In this document: positions 6,570 through 8,378 of the stretch, one piece after another
How the letters are laid out: every line of letters starts with the position of its first letter
How positions within the stretch are numbered: the stretch's first letter is position 1
Source of the DNA: Sulfurimonas sp.
GTDB taxonomy: Bacteria > Campylobacterota > Campylobacteria > Campylobacterales > Sulfurimonadaceae
Direction of reading: 5' to 3'
Length of the DNA stretch: 8,378 nt
Assembly (NCBI GenBank): GCA_027066935.1
Contig: JAMOMX010000350.1
Location: forward strand, 1-8,378
Notes under the pieces: generated by a model
Database searches by the model: none
What the model saw: only the letters and a program-made list of their open reading frames with translations
What the model was told of the DNA's origin: nothing
Translations under genes and position numbers: made by a program

Positions 6570-6923
6570 TTATTGGACTCCTCGTTTTTTATTAGATATC
6601 CTTGTAGTTAAATATGCTGTTGGTATTAGGCCAATGAACGCTCCAAATAGTCCTAAAATACCTGATAGTAAAGCAAGAAGTATGTATGTAAACTTCATTG
6701 TATTCTTTTTATTAATTATAATAAATGAAATTGTTATTGGTACAATAATGGCAAATACATAACCAAGCTTTTTTCCATTTTCAAGACCAATTGAAAACAT
6801 AATCTCTAATACTATTCCTAATATGAATAGAGCTAACAATCCCATAATCGTATATGCAATATAAAAGCCAAATGCTTCTTTTGTATTTCTGTCTTTTCCA
6901 TAGTCAAATAAATCTGAAAACAT
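6570..6923 (-). CDS. Small integral membrane protein, 117 aa, three predicted helices
   Basis: The frame starts at ATG 6921-6923, one nt after the stop of the 51-aa gene. Its AAAGGA site lies inside the last codons of that gene, so the two are almost certainly translationally coupled. A short charged N-terminus (FSDLFDYGKDRNTKEAF) precedes three hydrophobic stretches at about 19-45, 53-70 and 77-103, and a basic tail (RISNKKRGVQ) follows. By the positive-inside rule the tail is probably cytoplasmic. I do not recognise a named family and see no catalytic or transport motif. It is the last gene of the small membrane-protein cluster. A weak A/T hairpin at 6548-6573 overlaps its stop codon. Confidence 0.8.
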   Translation of the reverse strand: MFSDLFDYGKDRNTKEAFGFYIAYTIMGLLALFILGIVLEIMFSIGLENGKKLGYVFAIIVPITISFIIINKKNTMKFTYILLALLSGILGLFGAFIGLIPTAYLTTRISNKKRGVQ

Positions 6924-6924
6924 T

Positions 6925-7080
6925 TTATTCCTTTGTGTACCCTGTAAGCTTCCCCCTTAAACCAAAGCAGTCTAAACAGAATAATTCATTGTACTTACCT
7001 AAATATTCAATAAAGCTTAATTTATTGACTTGTTTGTAAACTGGAACAGCCTTAGCTTTTATAATTTCACCAATTTTCAT
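6925..7080 (-). CDS. Small 51-aa protein with a CxxC motif
   Basis: This 51-codon frame starts at ATG 7078-7080, preceded by AAAGGAAAATATT, a good ribosome binding site about 7 nt away. It stops at 6925-6927, one nt before the ATG of the 117-aa gene. The product is basic, with CLDC at residues 35-38 inside LFCLDCFGLRGK. A single CxxC could be redox-active, or half of a zinc site in a dimer. There is no signal peptide or membrane helix. The strong ribosome binding site, the tight placement between two same-strand genes (36 nt after the upstream stop) and the translational-coupling geometry are the evidence that it is a real gene. The family is unknown. Confidence 0.68.
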   Translation of the reverse strand: MKIGEIIKAKAVPVYKQVNKLSFIEYLGKYNELFCLDCFGLRGKLTGYTKE

Positions 7081-7116
7081 AATATTTTCCTTTCTTTCTT
7101 TTGGTCTAACTATGAT

Positions 7117-7896
7117 TTATGCTCTCTTACTATTTCTACCTAAAAAAATATCCTTATTTCTATAGATAAGTGTAAGAAGAAAAACAGTTGTTACTATTGG
7201 ATAAACAAACAAATAGAAGCTAAAGTAAATAAAGTTATTTTCTAATCTATTTGCATTATATAAAATTCCCTGTGTTTTGAAAAAACTCATTAATGTGTAG
7301 TCACCTATGTAAAATTTATTTTTGTCTTTATAGTATAACCTTGATTCATCTACATAAATCCCACCATAATATTTTTCTTTTACTGACGCTTTAATCTGTT
7401 GAAGATTATTTTTAATATATTCATTTAATTGGGAAAATTCATCTGCTCTTAGCTCATACACATAATTAATTCCAAAATCTGCATGTCCAGTTTGAACCTG
7501 TCTCTCTATGTAAAATTCATCACCTTTATTAAACTGAAATACTTTTTGGTTAGGTACATCGGAGTATGGAGTGAGGATATCAAGACTATTAATATAGTAA
7601 CTGTCATAAGAATAATTTATATCTTTAGTAATAACATAGGTTTTATCAACTAAAGGGTAAATTATATTAAGTCGACCTCTGTCTACAACTACGAAAATTA
7701 TTGCAAATATCAATACTAGAATATGTGAATTTTTAACATAACTCTTTATATTTAATACCTTTATTTCCCAAATCAAGAAAATAGCATATGGAATACCTAA
7801 TAAAAAACCAGAGAACCCATCGTTTGTAGCAGCAAGTAAAATATAATAATATGCAATTGTATAGAGTATTACATTTAAAATAATATTTTTATAGAT
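7117..7896 (-). CDS. Multi-pass membrane protein, up to 259 codons, with no standard start codon at the 5' end of the frame
   Basis: The safest start is TTG at 7774-7776, giving 219 aa. The open frame, however, continues 40 codons further up to ATC at 7894-7896, directly after an in-frame stop. That extension reads like genuine membrane protein: NIILNVILYTIAYYYILLAA, then SGFLLGIPYAIFLIWEIK. An AAGGAA site lies 5 nt before the ATC, exactly where a start codon belongs, and no ribosome binding site is evident before the TTG. With the extension, helices are predicted at about residues 5-22, 29-44, 57-71 and 222-245, with a roughly 150-residue soluble loop rich in Tyr and Asp. Either ATC is used as a very weak start, or an ATG has mutated and the gene is crippled or expressed from the TTG. 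I do not recognise the family. It is the first gene of the 259/51/117-codon cluster. Confidence 0.65.
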   Translation of the reverse strand: MYKNIILNVILYTIAYYYILLAATNDGFSGFLLGIPYAIFLIWEIKVLNIKSYVKNSHILVLIFAIIFVVVDRGRLNIIYPLVDKTYVITKDINYSYDSYYINSLDILTPYSDVPNQKVFQFNKGDEFYIERQVQTGHADFGINYVYELRADEFSQLNEYIKNNLQQIKASVKEKYYGGIYVDESRLYYKDKNKFYIGDYTLMSFFKTQGILYNANRLENNFIYFSFYLFVYPIVTTVFLLTLIYRNKDIFLGRNSKRA

Positions 7897-7974
7897 TTAT
7901 ATTCCTTTTTACATAACGGTGACTAGCGGGTGTTTTCCTAGAAATTGTTAAGTAAGTGGGCAAAAATACGCAGT

Positions 7975-7988
7975 AGCTATTAATAGCT
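7975..7988. repeat. Perfect 14-bp palindrome inside the MITE-like element
   Basis: AGCTATTAATAGCT equals its own reverse complement. It lies 8 bp inside the left terminal repeat. It could be a protein-binding site, or part of the secondary structure often found in such elements. Confidence 0.6.
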
Positions 7989-8038
7989 TCAAGGGTTTTT
8001 AACGAAGTAGAGTGTATCTTATCTTCTTATTCTGCGAG

Positions 8039-8106
8039 CAACATTTAAAAGATTCATCTTCTGCGTTAAATAAAATTCGCTTTGAATCTAAACCTTTTAA
8101 ATGTTG
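8039..8106. repeat. Internal long hairpin: 13-bp perfect inverted repeat
   Basis: CAACATTTAAAAG (8039-8051) pairs perfectly with CTTTTAAATGTTG (8094-8106) across a 42-nt loop. Within the loop, GATTCA (8051-8056) and TGAATC (8083-8088) can extend the fold. A transcript from either strand would form a cruciform-like hairpin. It lies in the right half of the MITE-like element. Confidence 0.65.
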
Positions 8107-8148
8107 TTATTTATGAAATTATTTATGCCCACTTACTTATATCTGAAC

Positions 8149-8325
8149 TTATAAATATCTTTCTATTGCCAATGCTCCATGAAATACACCTAAAATATCA
8201 ACAGTTTCTGTATCTTTGATAAGATAAGCAATTCTATAATGTCCGTAGAGTAAAACCTTTATTTTATTGTTTTTTCCTCTGAATTGAATATTGCTAAATT
8301 GTAGCAAAATATAAGTAAATTTCAC
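8149..8325 (-). pseudogene. 5'-truncated RelE/ParE-family toxin (C-terminal ~50 residues)
   Basis: A 58-codon frame, from GTG at 8323-8325 to TAA at 8149-8151, ends in a typical ParE-type C-terminus: KVLLYGHYRIAYLIKD (residues 23-38), then VDILGVFHGALAIERYL (42-58). YG.YRIAY followed by ILGVFHG is the conserved final beta-sheet of RelE/ParE toxins. Full proteins are about 95-100 aa, so roughly the first 40 residues are missing; the upstream DNA has an in-frame stop just before the GTG and no remnant of the N-terminus. There is no good ribosome binding site for the GTG and no antitoxin gene in the available sequence. It is probably a decayed toxin gene, with a MITE-like element inserted just beyond its 3' end. 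More sequence to the right is needed to exclude a frameshift instead of a deletion. Confidence 0.7.
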
Positions 8326-8378
8326 TTAAGCTTAATAAAGTGTCTTTTTTAGATATAGCGGGAGTGTAGTGTTCAACC
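8326..8378. other. Unassigned right edge
   Basis: Nothing coding can be supported here. A 10-bp palindrome TTAAGCTTAA lies at 8326-8335. The last 20 nt begin GCGGGAG, which would suit a tRNA 5' end, but too little is present to call one. Confidence 0.3.

Larger units (their letters stand above)
7949..8139. mobile_element. 191-bp MITE-like element with 19-bp terminal inverted repeats
   Basis: The left end reads TAAGTAAGTGGGCAAAAAT (7949-7967). The right end, 8121-8139, is its reverse complement with one mismatch (18 of 19). If the outer TA on each side is the duplicated target, the element proper is 7951-8137, as in Tc1/IS630-type transposition. Inside are further symmetrical sequences, including a 13-bp inverted repeat (8039-8051 with 8094-8106) and a perfect 14-bp palindrome (7975-7988). 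No frame inside could encode a transposase, so it would be non-autonomous. The parent insertion sequence is not in the window. The right end lies 9 nt after the stop of the parE fragment. Confidence 0.6.

Noticed and set aside
6548..6573. Hairpin at the end of the 117-aa gene (ATAATTT / AAATTAT) as a terminator
   Set aside because: The stem is almost entirely A-T, there is no following T run on the minus strand, and it overlaps the stop codon.
6523..6762. Plus-strand 79-codon open frame with hydrophobic ends
   Set aside because: It is antisense to the 117-aa membrane protein, whose ribosome binding site and coupling are much better; the hydrophobicity mirrors the opposite strand.
6854..7039. 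Plus-strand 61-codon open frame
   Set aside because: It is antisense to the 51-aa and 117-aa genes, with no plausible ribosome binding site; a shadow frame.
7911..7953. Integron attC-like hairpin: ACATAAC and GTTAAGT with two internal CTAG boxes and equal 5-nt spacers
   Set aside because: At 43 bp it is too short for a normal attC, one core site does not fit the RYYYAAC consensus, it overlaps the MITE-like terminal repeat, the genes read in the wrong direction, and no matching sites were found between the other small genes.
7975..8106. CRISPR or tandem-repeat array
   Set aside because: The repeats here are inverted, not direct, and occur once each; there are no regularly spaced direct repeats anywhere in the window.
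8298..8306. Extended -10 sequence TGCTACAAT on the minus strand
   Set aside because: It lies inside the part of the parE frame that still resembles the toxin (LLQFSNI) and has no -35; AT-rich coding sequence yields such matches by chance.
8359..8378. Possible tRNA 5' end (GCGGGAG) or, on the other strand, a tRNA 3' end at the right edge
   Set aside because: Only 20 nt are present. The D-arm cannot be tested, and on the minus strand the T-loop would be TTGAACA, which lacks the near-invariant TTC.

Overview
The window is AT-rich on both strands, with short gene gaps, AAGGA-type ribosome binding sites and several TTG starts. Together with the gene content, this suggests a Campylobacterota genome (Sulfurimonas/Arcobacter-like). 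That placement is an inference from style, not from a marker gene. Except for the fragment at the left edge, every gene reads on the minus strand, so transcription runs from high to low coordinates.

Left part (1-1470): the 3' end of an M24-family (aminopeptidase P-like) peptidase on the plus strand converges on an unrecognised 144-aa protein. Upstream of that lies a complete beta-class carbonic anhydrase. This looks like ordinary chromosomal backbone.

Centre (1548-5722): a tight three-gene operon, which is the most interesting part of the window. In transcription order it encodes an 802-aa protein joining an N-terminal Fic domain to a complete MurF-like Mur ligase module, then a HisC/CobD-like PLP enzyme, then a LicC-type (sugar-phosphate/choline-phosphate) nucleotidyltransferase. 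The genes are spaced by 1 and 10 nt. A coherent but untested reading is that the PLP enzyme makes a phosphorylated amino-alcohol or similar amine, the nucleotidyltransferase activates it as a CDP derivative, the Fic domain transfers the phospho-amine from CDP (the chemistry of Legionella AnkX), and the Mur module forms an ATP-dependent amide or peptide bond. The Fic motif lacks its second arginine, which fits a donor other than ATP. I do not recognise this combination as a described pathway.

Right part (5882-8378): a patchwork of accessory DNA. It holds a secreted lysine-rich 159-aa protein sitting on a truncated brnT toxin reading frame with an apparently intact promoter and palindromic operator; a small membrane-protein cluster (an ORF of up to 259 codons lacking a normal start codon, a 51-aa CxxC protein, and a 117-aa three-helix membrane protein); a 191-bp MITE-like element with 19-bp terminal inverted repeats; and a 5'-truncated parE toxin. 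Two broken toxin genes plus a non-autonomous element suggest a region of repeated insertion and decay.
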